A stretch of DNA of 64,000 nucleotides from NCBI RefSeq assembly GCF_951805225.1, contig NZ_OX638201.1, positions 434,001 to 498,000 of the forward strand, read 5' to 3'. Both the position numbers and the translations under genes were made by a program. Source of the DNA: an uncultured Flavobacterium sp. Lineage in GTDB: Bacteria; Bacteroidota; Bacteroidia; Flavobacteriales; Flavobacteriaceae. Of the stretch, positions 33,705 to 41,546 are shown in pieces; positions within the stretch are counted from its first letter, which is position 1; the number at the start of each line of letters is the position of its first letter. The notes under the pieces were generated by a model that saw only the letters and a list, made by a program, of their open reading frames with translations, had not been told where the DNA came from and did no database searches.

Positions 33705-34496
33705 TTATTTCTTTTCTTTTATTTTAACTTCAGTTGTAGTAGTATTCAGAACGATAGAATCTTCGGGAATTGATTTGGTAATCCAAGCGTTTCCTCCAAC
33801 AATGCTGTTTTTACCAATTATGGTTTCGCCGCCCAAAATCGTTGCATTGGCATAAATGCAAACATTCGCTTCTACCGTTGGATGTCTTTTGGCATTTTTC
33901 ATTTCTTTGCTTACGCTTAATGCGCCCAAAGTTACACCCTGATAAATTTTGACATGTTTTTTAATTACGCTCGTTTCGCCAATAACGATTCCGGTTGCGT
34001 GATCAATAAAAAATGGTGAAGCAATTTTGGCGCCTGCATGAATATCCGTTCCGGTAATTCTATGCGCATATTCGCTCATTAATCTCGAGAATAATAGTAA
34101 ATCCAGATTATAAAGTTCGTGGCTTAATCTGTAAATTGCAATGGCGTAAAAACCTGGATATGCCAAATAAACTTCGTCGATACTGTTTGATGCAGGATCA
34201 TTTTCCAGAATATAAGCGGCATCTTCATTTAGTTTTTCTAAGACAATTGGTAATTTTTCCAGAAAGCGATCCCAAATCGATTCGCATAAGTTTTCCGGTT
34301 TTTTGCAAGCGAGAACAGCAATCTCTTTAAAACGAATTTCGAGTTCGTCGATGCTTTCATCTAAAGCTGCATTCGAATCAAAAAGAGTATAGAAAAGTTT
34401 CTCTGTAAAATCTTCTGTTTTGGTTTTGATCCCGTAATTTATGTTTGAATGGCTTTTTAGAGCTTTTATATTTTGTATGATACTGTCTTTAGTCAC
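33705..34496 (-). CDS. cysE: Serine O-acetyltransferase (SatA/CysE-type)
   Basis: The 263-residue enzyme acetylates serine with acetyl-CoA, the first step of cysteine synthesis. An N-terminal helical domain precedes a left-handed beta-helix with hexapeptides GAKIASPFFIDHATGIVIGE (about residues 155-175, catalytic His and Asp) and IYQGVTLGALS. A short C-terminal tail ends in lysines rather than the Ile that binds CysK in classical enzymes. The start is GTG at 34496. It forms a two-gene operon with cysM. Confidence 0.9.
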   Translation of the reverse strand: MTKDSIIQNIKALKSHSNINYGIKTKTEDFTEKLFYTLFDSNAALDESIDELEIRFKEIAVLACKKPENLCESIWDRFLEKLPIVLEKLNEDAAYILENDPASNSIDEVYLAYPGFYAIAIYRLSHELYNLDLLLFSRLMSEYAHRITGTDIHAGAKIASPFFIDHATGIVIGETSVIKKHVKIYQGVTLGALSVSKEMKNAKRHPTVEANVCIYANATILGGETIIGKNSIVGGNAWITKSIPEDSIVLNTTTTEVKIKEKK

Positions 34497-34686
34497 AATT
34501 GTAAAATTGAGTGGATAATTTAAAACGTTAAAAGTAAGGTGTTTTTTGTAAATAAGGGCACGAATTAACTAAAGAAATTTTGCATAGTAAATTCAATTTG
34601 TGATAAAAAAAAGAATAATAAAAGCGATTATTTTATATGATTCTTAAGAAGTTAAATGCGTAAATTAGCCAGTAAAATTTATATAA

Positions 34687-35388
34687 ATGAAAAATAATTC
34701 AACTTTTAAGAGCGCTATTTCTAATCTTGAATTTCCGGAAAGTGAGAAAATTTATGGAAAATCGATACATGATCCCATTTTAGGATTAATTATCAAAGAT
34801 CATCCTTCTTTTTGCGACGATGATTGTATTGGAGTTAAGGAATTAAATGAATATCGTCAGCAATATGTTTCGGGTTATTTGTCTACCGAAATCGGAGCAC
34901 TTTCGGATCTTGAAAAAAGTGTGATTGCCTCTTTAAAAGAAGATAAATCAATTGTGAGTATTGTAGAAGACGAACAAGAAACGAGAAGTTTTGGTCAAAA
35001 GATAGCAGATAAAGTAGCAGATTTTGGCGGAAGCTGGACTTTTATTATTTCGTTTTTACTTTTTATAATTGTTTGGATTGGTGCCAATGTTTATATTTTA
35101 GTCAATAAAGGTTTTGATCCATATCCGTTTATTTTACTGAATTTAATTTTGTCTTGTATTGCAGCTTTGCAAGCGCCGGTAATTATGATGAGTCAAAATC
35201 GTCAGGAAGAAAAAGACAGGAACAGAGCCAAAAAAGATTATATGATTAACTTGAAATCTGAACTGGAAATTAGAATGATTCATGATAAAATTGATCACAT
35301 GATTATGCATCAGCAACAAGAATTAATCGAAATTCAGAAAGTGCAAATCGAAATGATGAATGATATTCTGAATCAAATCAAGAAATAA
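34687..35388 (+). CDS. DUF1003 domain membrane protein
   Basis: The 233-residue protein has an N-terminal cytoplasmic part with a DDDC cluster (residues 40-44), two membrane helices (about 118-140 and 148-170: WTFIISFLLFIIVWIGANV and FILLNLILSCIAALQAPVI), then the family's conserved MMSQNRQEEKDR motif (about 175-186) and a C-terminal coiled coil rich in H, M, E and Q. DUF1003 is widespread in bacteria without a defined function. It is monocistronic, with an inverted repeat in the convergent gap to DUF2752. Confidence 0.85.
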   Translation: MKNNSTFKSAISNLEFPESEKIYGKSIHDPILGLIIKDHPSFCDDDCIGVKELNEYRQQYVSGYLSTEIGALSDLEKSVIASLKEDKSIVSIVEDEQETRSFGQKIADKVADFGGSWTFIISFLLFIIVWIGANVYILVNKGFDPYPFILLNLILSCIAALQAPVIMMSQNRQEEKDRNRAKKDYMINLKSELEIRMIHDKIDHMIMHQQQELIEIQKVQIEMMNDILNQIKK

Positions 35389-35434
35389 AAAGACTAAAAT
35401 AATCGTTGGGTATCATTCGTAAAAAAAAATGTTT

Positions 35435-35526
35435 AACACATAGAAAGATAGATTTTATTTTAAAAAGAATACAAAAAATTGAAACGCCTACTTTTTTAGT
35501 TTGCAAAATCTATGTTTCTATGTGTT
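35435..35526. repeat. AACACATAGAAA inverted repeat between convergent genes
   Basis: The arms at 35435-35456 and 35505-35526 (22 bases each) are complementary at 21 positions. The 48-base interior is A+T-rich. They lie in the 168-base gap between the DUF1003 (+) and DUF2752 (-) genes and may form a bidirectional terminator. Confidence 0.65.
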
Positions 35527-35556
35527 GAAAAAATTAACACAACGATTCAGAAAAAG

Positions 35557-35841
35557 TTAAAGATAGAAGTGTTTGTAGTAATATCCGCCAAGCATAAAAA
35601 CGAGATTTACGAGTGCCATATTCCAAACCAATTTTTTGTAATTTCTTGATTTGTCTAAAAAATATAAAGCCACAAAAGCAAAAAATAATAGCGTAGTAAA
35701 GACAGCCGGATACATCTTGAAAGCAGCCAAAAATTCACCTTGAAAAAGTAAGAGTAATGCGCGCTGAAAACCACATCCTAAACACTCGAAACCAAAGAGT
35801 GTTTTGAATAAGCAAGGGATCATATATTTTTCTAAGTGCAA
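35557..35841 (-). CDS. DUF2752 domain small membrane protein
   Basis: The 94-residue protein carries the DUF2752 signature as MIPCLFKTLFGFECLGCGFQ (residues 7-26), here with C-x12-C-x2-C, followed by RALLLLFQGEFLAAFKMYP. Two membrane helices follow (about 40-58 and 70-88). The first codon would be TTG at 35841; an ATG at 35823 gives 88 residues. I favour the longer form because relatives I recall begin with similar residues before MxPC. Function is unknown. Confidence 0.75.
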   Translation of the reverse strand: MHLEKYMIPCLFKTLFGFECLGCGFQRALLLLFQGEFLAAFKMYPAVFTTLLFFAFVALYFLDKSRNYKKLVWNMALVNLVFMLGGYYYKHFYL

Positions 35842-35947
35842 GTCGATTATTTTTTACAATTTTACAAAAAAAATATTTGATAACATTTCAAAAGGAGCGA
35901 ACTGCTATTTTAAAGTTTTATACTTTTGAACTCTTATACTTTAAAAA

Positions 35948-36133
35948 ATGAAAGCGATTAAAATTATAATAATGATTCTTGCTATTTCGGTTGCATTATA
36001 CGAGCAAGTTTCACCCGAAAAAAATATCTATATAACGGTAATTGCAATTGTAGTTTTCATGTTTGGAATGATGCAGTTGAGCGCAAAAACACCGAGTAAA
36101 AATCAAGAAAAAGAAGAGAACGATGTTGACTAA
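35948..36133 (+). CDS. Small single- or two-helix membrane protein, unknown
   Basis: The 61-residue protein has two hydrophobic stretches (about residues 4-18 and 27-45) and an acidic, lysine-rich tail ending NDVD. I recognise no family. The last 11 bases overlap the start of the Smr-domain gene, so the two are translationally coupled. That is the best evidence that it is real. Confidence 0.65.
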   Translation: MKAIKIIIMILAISVALYEQVSPEKNIYITVIAIVVFMFGMMQLSAKTPSKNQEKEENDVD

Positions 36134-36674
36134 AGGAGATAAGGTTTCGGTTCTGGACGAAGCTATAAACGGAACGGTGATTTCGGTAAAAAACAATGAG
36201 GTTTTGATAGAAACTGAGGATGGATTTACGATGACATTTTTTGTCAATGAATTGCTTAAAATTCAGGATTCCAGTAATTTAATGAATTCTATTAAAAGGA
36301 TTAATTTAGAAGAGATTACAAAAGAGAAAACAGAGCCAAAAGCAAGGAGTTTTGTGAAAGAAAAGAAAGATAAACGCGAAATTGCAGCTCCGGAGTTTGA
36401 TTTGCACATCGAAAAATTGGTTCCAAATAAACGCGGGATGTCAAATTATGATATTCTGACTTTACAGACTGAAACCGCCAAAAGACACATTGAATTTGCA
36501 ATTAGAAATCGCATTCCTAAAATTGTATTTATTCACGGTGTTGGCGAAGGAATTTTGAAAGCCGAACTTGATTTTTTATTAGGCCGTTACGACGGAATAG
36601 ATTTTCAGGATGCCAATTATCAAAAATATGGTTTAGGTGCAACCGAAGTTTATTTTAGACAAAACAACAAATAA
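36123..36674 (+). CDS. Smr domain protein (DUF2027-like N-terminus)
   Basis: The 183-residue protein has an N-terminal small beta-barrel (residues 1-45, KGDKVSVLDEAINGTVIS), a basic linker (60-85) and a C-terminal Smr domain (about 90-180) with DLHIEKLV, the long helix with LQTETAKRHIEFAIRNR and the catalytic-type loop IVFIHGVGEGILKAEL, which has the HGxGxG motif. Smr domains nick or bind nucleic acid, including stalled-ribosome mRNA in SmrB. Whether this short form acts on DNA or RNA is unknown. It ends in a strong terminator. Confidence 0.85.
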   Translation: MLTKGDKVSVLDEAINGTVISVKNNEVLIETEDGFTMTFFVNELLKIQDSSNLMNSIKRINLEEITKEKTEPKARSFVKEKKDKREIAAPEFDLHIEKLVPNKRGMSNYDILTLQTETAKRHIEFAIRNRIPKIVFIHGVGEGILKAELDFLLGRYDGIDFQDANYQKYGLGATEVYFRQNNK

Positions 36675-36713
36675 AACTGCTTTTTTTATCTAAAGCATTT
36701 CATTTTAAAACAT

Positions 36714-36778
36714 AAAAAAACGTCTGTTTTTCTTTCTGATTTTATATATAAATCAGCTTAGAAAAACAGACGTTTTTT
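36714..36778. terminator. Strong bidirectional terminator
   Basis: A 19-bp perfect outer stem AAAAAACGTCTGTTTTTCT and complement encloses a second stem CTGATTT/AAATCAG. T runs end both strands. It serves the Smr gene (+) and the 36818 lipoprotein gene (-). Confidence 0.92.
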
Positions 36779-36817
36779 GTAAGAATTAAATAGGTGTTTA
36801 AATTCCTTTTTTTATAC

Positions 36818-37783
36818 CTAGTTTGTCGATTTAGTTACAGTTCCTAAGACAAAATTATTACCTAATTTAAAGCTGCTGTTTCCTTTTACAAGTGTAACAT
36901 TTCTTAGTGTAATAGTATGCATAACGATATTGTTTGTTATTTGTGTAGCAACTTCAACTGTACCATTAGTACCATTCCAGGTTTCTTTTACTGCAGGGTT
37001 TGATGGAACTGGAACATTGCAGAAATAAGCATCAGTTAAAGCAACACCGGTAAGCGCACGATAAACGACATTGTTTTGTGTTGATGTAATATCTCGTATT
37101 CTAGGTTTGTCTGCGGGAGTTGCTTCGTTTACAAACAAAGTCGGATCAAAGTGTTCCAGCATAACATAGAATGCTGCGTTATAGTTGTAGACCTGATTGA
37201 ATGTTGTACATTCTTTAGCTTCTTCAGGTTTGGCAAAAGTTAAATTTAGTGGATTTTGTGTAATTTTAAAATCACCAAAAACATATTTTTCTTCTACTTG
37301 TGGTCCTGCAGGTTTAAGAAAGGTTATGTTTCTAAAGATAATATTATGGTTATAACCTGTAATTCTTGTGCTGCCATCAACTTCACTTGGAGGTGAAGTA
37401 ATTTGTGTAGTCGTAATTTCTATTTTTCCCTGAGTTCCAACCCATTCTTCTATAACATTTGGTGTTTTTGGAGGGATAATTCCGCAAATATTAGAAACTC
37501 CAACTTTGCCATCATATGATCTGTAAACAACACGATTTTGACCTTCGTTGTCTATGTTGATAATTACGGGTTGACCTGCTGGTGTTGGGTCATTATCAAG
37601 ACTACCTTGATCTAATTGCAGTAGCAATGCCTCTCTGTCTTTAAGTTTATAAAGTAAAGTGTTTGTTGTATCACAGTTTGTTGAGGCAACAGTATCAAAA
37701 TCTATAGTGTCAACTGTTAAATTGCCGTCGTCGCAACCATTTAAAAGTAGCGCAAATAAAAGAAGGCATGCATATTTTTTCAT
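36818..37783 (-). CDS. Lipoprotein with two tandem homologous domains, unknown
   Basis: The 321-residue protein has a signal peptide and lipobox LLLNGC (Cys residue 17). Two domains of about 140 residues follow with matching order: CDTTNTLLYKL...NRVVYRSYDGKVGVSNICGIIPP...EEWVGTQGKIEITT...HNIIFRNITFLK in the first, and CTTFNQVYNYN...NNVVYRALTGVALTDAYFCNVPVP...ETWNGTNGTVEVAT...HTITLRNVTLVK in the second. Each domain holds two cysteines about 65-75 residues apart, probably a disulphide. I recognise no family. It is probably surface- or periplasm-facing and monocistronic. Confidence 0.7.
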   Translation of the reverse strand: MKKYACLLLFALLLNGCDDGNLTVDTIDFDTVASTNCDTTNTLLYKLKDREALLLQLDQGSLDNDPTPAGQPVIINIDNEGQNRVVYRSYDGKVGVSNICGIIPPKTPNVIEEWVGTQGKIEITTTQITSPPSEVDGSTRITGYNHNIIFRNITFLKPAGPQVEEKYVFGDFKITQNPLNLTFAKPEEAKECTTFNQVYNYNAAFYVMLEHFDPTLFVNEATPADKPRIRDITSTQNNVVYRALTGVALTDAYFCNVPVPSNPAVKETWNGTNGTVEVATQITNNIVMHTITLRNVTLVKGNSSFKLGNNFVLGTVTKSTN

Positions 37784-37821
37784 CGTAAATTTATTTGGGT
37801 CAAAAATAGTGAAAAATTTGG

Positions 37822-37864
37822 CAATTGATATTTAAGATTTCACAATTGATATTTCTTAACTTTG
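37822..37864 (+). promoter_or_regulatory. Promoter region of the desulfurase gene with a doubled CAATTGATATTT
   Basis: TAACTTTG (37857-37864) matches the -7 box and lies five bases before the ATG at 37870. Just upstream CAATTGATATTT occurs twice, at 37822-37833 and 37843-37854, exactly 21 bases (two DNA turns) apart, as expected of a regulator site on one DNA face. Confidence 0.5.
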
Positions 37865-37869
37865 CAATA

Positions 37870-38994
37870 ATGAAAAAAGTATATCTCGACAACGCCTCTA
37901 CAACCGCTATGCGCCCTGAAGTTATTCAGGAAATGACTAAAGTTATGACAGAAGATTTTGGAAATCCGTCTTCTACACATAGTTTTGGACGTAATGGAAA
38001 AACTGTTTTAGAACTTTCAAGAAAAAGTATTGCCAAACATTTAAATTGCTCTGCACAGGAAATTATTTTTACTTCGGGAGGAACCGAGGCGGATAACTGG
38101 ATACTTCGCTCTGCGGTTGAAGATCTTAAAGTCGAGAGAATCATTACTACAAAAATTGAACATCACGCCGTATTGTACGCGACTTTGGCTTTACAATCTG
38201 ACTATAATATTGAGGTTGATTATGTCAAAATTAATCCTGACGGAAGTATCGATTTAACTCATTTGTCTAATTTATTGTCTGATGAAAAAAAGACGATTGT
38301 TAGTTTGATGCATGTAAACAACGAAACCGGAACTATTTTAGATTTAGACAGAGTTGGTGTTATTTGCAAGCAATATAATGCTTTGTTTCACTCTGATACG
38401 GTGCAATCTGTTGGAAAAACAGAAATCGATCTTCAAAAGACTTCTGTAGATTTTATTGTAGCAAGTGCGCATAAATTTCATGGTCCAAAAGGAGTTGGTT
38501 TTGCTTTTGTTCGAAAAAATTCAGGTTTACAGCCTTTAATTTTTGGAGGAGAACAGGAAAAAGGGCTTCGCGCAGGAACCGAAGCTGTGCATCAAATTGC
38601 CGGAATGGCAAAAGCATTATCGCTTTCGTATGAAAATTTAGATAGCGAAAGAAAATACATTACAGACTTAAAAATGTACTTGATTGAGCAATTAGAAATT
38701 CATTTTCCTGGTTTTAGAATCAACGGAAAAAAAGACGATTTCTATAATATCATCAATATAATTCTTCCGTTTTCTTCGGATAAAACTTCTATGCTTTTGT
38801 TTAGTTTGGATATGAAAGGAATTGCGGTTTCAAGAGGAAGTGCCTGTCAATCCGGAAGTATAAAACCATCGCATGTTTTGAAAGAAATGTTATCGGAGAC
38901 TGATTTAAAATTACCAAATCTCCGAATTTCATTTAGTCATTATAACACAAAAGAAGATATCGATTGGTTGATTGAGTGCCTTAAAGCTGTTTAA
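37870..38994 (+). CDS. Cysteine desulfurase (NifS/IscS family)
   Basis: From the ATG at 37870 it has 374 residues; the upstream extension covers the promoter. This PLP enzyme takes sulfur from cysteine for iron-sulfur clusters or tRNA thiolation. Motifs: N-terminal VYLDNASTTAMRPEV, FTSGGTEADNWIL (about residue 70), the PLP lysine in VASAHKFHGPKGVGF (about 202) and the persulfide cysteine in VSRGSACQSGSIKPS (about 325). The loop is that of class I (NifS/IscS-like). No iscU, sufBCD or thiI neighbour is present, so the acceptor is not indicated. Confidence 0.9.
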   Translation: MKKVYLDNASTTAMRPEVIQEMTKVMTEDFGNPSSTHSFGRNGKTVLELSRKSIAKHLNCSAQEIIFTSGGTEADNWILRSAVEDLKVERIITTKIEHHAVLYATLALQSDYNIEVDYVKINPDGSIDLTHLSNLLSDEKKTIVSLMHVNNETGTILDLDRVGVICKQYNALFHSDTVQSVGKTEIDLQKTSVDFIVASAHKFHGPKGVGFAFVRKNSGLQPLIFGGEQEKGLRAGTEAVHQIAGMAKALSLSYENLDSERKYITDLKMYLIEQLEIHFPGFRINGKKDDFYNIINIILPFSSDKTSMLLFSLDMKGIAVSRGSACQSGSIKPSHVLKEMLSETDLKLPNLRISFSHYNTKEDIDWLIECLKAV

Positions 38995-38996
38995 GA

Positions 38997-39077
38997 AGGT
39001 TCAAAGGTTCAGAGTTGCAAAGGTTCAAAGGTTTCTCTTGAGTTGCTAAGTTTCTAAGGAACTAAGTTGCTAAGTTT
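38997..39077. repeat. GGTTCAAAGG and TTGCTAAGTT word repeats
   Basis: Directly after the desulfurase stop, AAGGTTCAAAGGTTCAGAG and TTGCAAAGGTTCAAAGG follow each other. A second block then repeats AGTTGCTAAGTTTCTAAGG and AACTAAGTTGCTAAGT. These are direct, not inverted, rounds of the same word family as at 26354 and 31591. Confidence 0.6.
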
Positions 39078-39117
39078 TTTTAATTCAAAAAAGACATTAA
39101 CAATTAATAATCAACAA

Positions 39118-39678
39118 TTATTTACGGATTACTTTTACTTGTGAATCATTTGTCAATTTGATAATTGTCGAAGGTTTTCCTCCAATTCTATCCTGATTTA
39201 ATTTTACTACATAATCAACACCTTTTATGATTTCGGGATTAATATCTTTGAAAGCAATAGGTGTAGGCTGTCCTGAAATATTAGCCGAAGTTGAAACTAA
39301 AGGCTTTTTCATTCGCTCTAATAATTTAAAGCAAAACGGTTCTTTTACGATACGAACGGCAAGAGAATTATCTGCAGCGATAATATTTTTGGCCACATTT
39401 CTTGGTTCGTCTAAAATTAAAGTGGTTGGTTTTTCAGATAAATCTAAAATTTGCCACGCCACTTCAGGAATGTTTTTGAACACATTATACATCATTTTTT
39501 CGCCGTTCATCAATACAATCATGCTTTGAGTTTCGGCACGTTGTTTCAATTTGTATATTTTGGCAACAGCTTCTGGATTTGTGGCGTCACAGCCAATTCC
39601 CCAAACGGTATCAGTAGGATACAGAATGATTCCGCCTTCTTTAATGACTTCGTAAGCGTTGATTATTTCTTCGTTCAT
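39118..39678 (-). CDS. L-threonylcarbamoyladenylate synthase (Sua5/YciO/YrdC family)
   Basis: The protein has 186 residues from the ATG at 39678. An upstream start at 39711 lies within the -7 box. The family makes threonylcarbamoyl-AMP for the t6A37 tRNA modification. Motifs: GGIILYPTDTVWGIGCDA (about residues 15-32), KIYKLKQRAETQSMIVLM (about 41-58, ATP and threonine site) and the SANISGQPTPIAF segment (about 138-150). It is shorter than Sua5 and lacks its extra domain, so it is the TsaC-like form. Confidence 0.9.
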   Translation of the reverse strand: MNEEIINAYEVIKEGGIILYPTDTVWGIGCDATNPEAVAKIYKLKQRAETQSMIVLMNGEKMMYNVFKNIPEVAWQILDLSEKPTTLILDEPRNVAKNIIAADNSLAVRIVKEPFCFKLLERMKKPLVSTSANISGQPTPIAFKDINPEIIKGVDYVVKLNQDRIGGKPSTIIKLTNDSQVKVIRK

Positions 39679-39708
39679 TTTAAAAATCTTTGATAGGTAA
39701 TTATAATG

Positions 39709-39716
39709 CAAATATA
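39709..39716 (-). promoter_or_regulatory. -7 box of the TsaC-like gene
   Basis: TATATTTG on the minus strand lies about 30 bases before the ATG at 39678. Confidence 0.55.
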
Positions 39717-39872
39717 ATGCTTCTGTTTCTTTGATAAACTAAAATAGAAGTTTAAGATTTTATATTTGGTATTGTAAGAATAATTTGTGTTTTTTAGTAG
39801 TAATGAAGTTAAAAAAATGTAGTATAATCATTATATTAAGATATGCAAATAAAATTTACATAAAAATATTCC

Positions 39873-39880
39873 TATGTTTG
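39873..39880 (+). promoter_or_regulatory. -7 box of the ChW lipoprotein gene
   Basis: TATGTTTG matches TAnnTTTG, 41 bases before the ATG at 39922. The rest of the 39717-39921 gap is A+T-rich; a second possible box, TATATTTG, lies near 39762. Confidence 0.45.
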
Positions 39881-39921
39881 TTGTTGAATTTATACGTTTA
39901 ATTTTAACTTAAAACCCAAAA

Positions 39922-40683
39922 ATGAAAAAATTATTACTTAGTATTTTAATTGCCAGTTCATTACTTTCATGTAGTAACGATGAACAAAGTGTAGTTTCTA
40001 ATGAGACTGCAAACACTAATAAAAAAGAACTTTTTATTAGAAATACAGATGGAAAAATTGTTGAAGAACTTCCAACAGAAATTTATAATAAAATAATTTC
40101 TGACTTTAGAAAAAGTAATGATTTAGAAAAAATAGAGATATTAAACTCTGAATATAAGAATAATAATGGAGTAACAAAGCTTATTTCTACTGTGTCAAAA
40201 ACAGCAAAGAGTAGTTTGACTGGAAAAACTGAAGCAGCAATAACGTTTCAATATAAAGCACATATTAGTTCTTATAATTATAAAGATTATCGCGGAATAG
40301 AGACTAGTAATCAAGGTGGATGGCAAATGTGGACTGATTTAGGAAAAGAAGCTGGAACTACTGGATATAGTGCCAGATTAGAGGCGTTACAGTTTACTTC
40401 TCAAGTTTATATCAATGGCTTTCAGGCAAGAGCTTACGTTCAAAATTCTGGATGGTTGCCTTATGTTGGTTTTGGAGAAACTGTAGGAACTACAGGAAGA
40501 TCATTAAGAATGGAAGCTTTACAGATATTTGTTCCAAGTACTTTTGCTACTAATGTTTATTATCAAGTTTATGTTCAAAATATTGGATGGATGCCTAGTG
40601 TAAATAACGGAGAAGTTGCAGGAACAATGGGACAATCTCTTAGAATTGAAGCATTTAAAATGTATATGTTTATTGTGATTTAA
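39922..40683 (+). CDS. Lipoprotein with three ChW (clostridial hydrophobic W) repeats
   Basis: The 253-residue protein has a signal peptide with lipobox SSLLSC (Cys about residue 17) and a Lys/Glu-rich linker region (20-105). Three repeats follow with the ChW pattern of a central G-W, then G-E-x-x-G-T-x-G-x-S-x-R-x-E-A: GGWQMWTDLGKEAGTTGYSA..RLEAL, NSGWLPYVGFGETVGTTGRS..LRMEAL and NIGWMPSVNNGEVAGTMGQS..LRIEAF. ChW repeats are known mainly from Clostridium and other Firmicutes surface proteins, often linked to cell-wall or sugar binding. The gene stands alone with its own terminator. The repeat assignment is confident; the function is open. Confidence 0.8.
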   Translation: MKKLLLSILIASSLLSCSNDEQSVVSNETANTNKKELFIRNTDGKIVEELPTEIYNKIISDFRKSNDLEKIEILNSEYKNNNGVTKLISTVSKTAKSSLTGKTEAAITFQYKAHISSYNYKDYRGIETSNQGGWQMWTDLGKEAGTTGYSARLEALQFTSQVYINGFQARAYVQNSGWLPYVGFGETVGTTGRSLRMEALQIFVPSTFATNVYYQVYVQNIGWMPSVNNGEVAGTMGQSLRIEAFKMYMFIVI

Positions 40684-40720
40684 TCTTTACGATTTAAAAA
40701 TAATAAAACTTAGTTATAAA

Positions 40721-40758
40721 TAAAAAGGGCAATTTTCAATTGAAAATTGCCCTTTTTT
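40721..40758. terminator. Bidirectional terminator, perfect palindrome
   Basis: AAAAAGGGCAATTTTCAA and its complement meet without a gap, ending in T runs on both strands. It serves the ChW lipoprotein (+) and the DUF4422 gene (-). Confidence 0.9.
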
Positions 40759-40781
40759 AATGATTTGTATCGTTTGGAATT

Positions 40782-41546
40782 CTATAAATCTATTATTTTA
40801 TAAGATGGAACTCCTTTAATTTTAAATTTGTGGTGATACATATAAAGGTTAATCAGTCTTTCTGAAATAAAACCAAAAATTCTGGCTTGATATGCGTCTT
40901 CCGGAATCGTAATTCTGGATTCAAGGTCAAAAAGAATAGAAAACAACCAAGTGTAATAAGCGTCAAATTTTTCTTTAGAAGAAATCATCATATTTCCAAT
41001 GTGAAAAGTTGTTCCTTCGTCTAAAAATGTAACAATACTATCTTTGTATTCCGGATATTTTTCCAGAATTATCTTTTTAGTCAAATCCCAATCTTCCGGA
41101 CGGTGATCATCGCAATAGTTTTTAGTCAAAGTAGTGTCTTTGAATGTATACGGTTTGCACATAATCACATCATATTCTGAAAGAACAGACGCTATTTTTT
41201 GCTCTAATTTATCAGAAGGAGTTTTGTATAATTTGGTATTTTTAAAATCTTCGGTTTTGATTTTTTTCTGTGCCGAAGGTTTAAGATTATACCAGTCATT
41301 ATAAAAATTCAAGTATCTTCTATAATGGCAAATACCAACATAATCAGCATCTTTTACGTTTTTCCATATCCAATAAGCTGCTGTTAATTCACAATAATTA
41401 CCGTTTTTTGCTGCAATATTATCAAGAGTATTGTCTCTCAATATAGTTGCTGTAATAGGTTCGTTTGTCCCAACCTGAATAGGTACAAGCACATCATTTG
41501 CTAATAAAGGATCTTCTTTATGGGTAACTACAAAAATTTTAGTCAT
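40782..41546 (-). CDS. DUF4422 domain glycosyltransferase-like protein
   Basis: The 254-residue cytoplasmic protein begins IFVVTHKEDPLLANDVLVPI and carries YCELTAAYWIWKNVKDADYVGICHYRRYL (residues 52-80 region), the block that defines DUF4422. It also has FHIGNMMISSKEKFDAYYTW (about 181-200) and YQARIFGFISERL near the end. Family members lie in capsule and LPS clusters, probably as glycosyltransferases. The gene overlaps glf by eight bases, and the pairing suggests a galactofuranose-related transfer, which is inference. Confidence 0.85.
   Translation of the reverse strand: MTKIFVVTHKEDPLLANDVLVPIQVGTNEPITATILRDNTLDNIAAKNGNYCELTAAYWIWKNVKDADYVGICHYRRYLNFYNDWYNLKPSAQKKIKTEDFKNTKLYKTPSDKLEQKIASVLSEYDVIMCKPYTFKDTTLTKNYCDDHRPEDWDLTKKIILEKYPEYKDSIVTFLDEGTTFHIGNMMISSKEKFDAYYTWLFSILFDLESRITIPEDAYQARIFGFISERLINLYMYHHKFKIKGVPSYKIIDL

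Noticed and set aside
38997..39077. Possible CRISPR-like direct repeats
   Set aside because: Words of 7-10 bases follow each other without unique spacers of constant length, and no cas genes are present.
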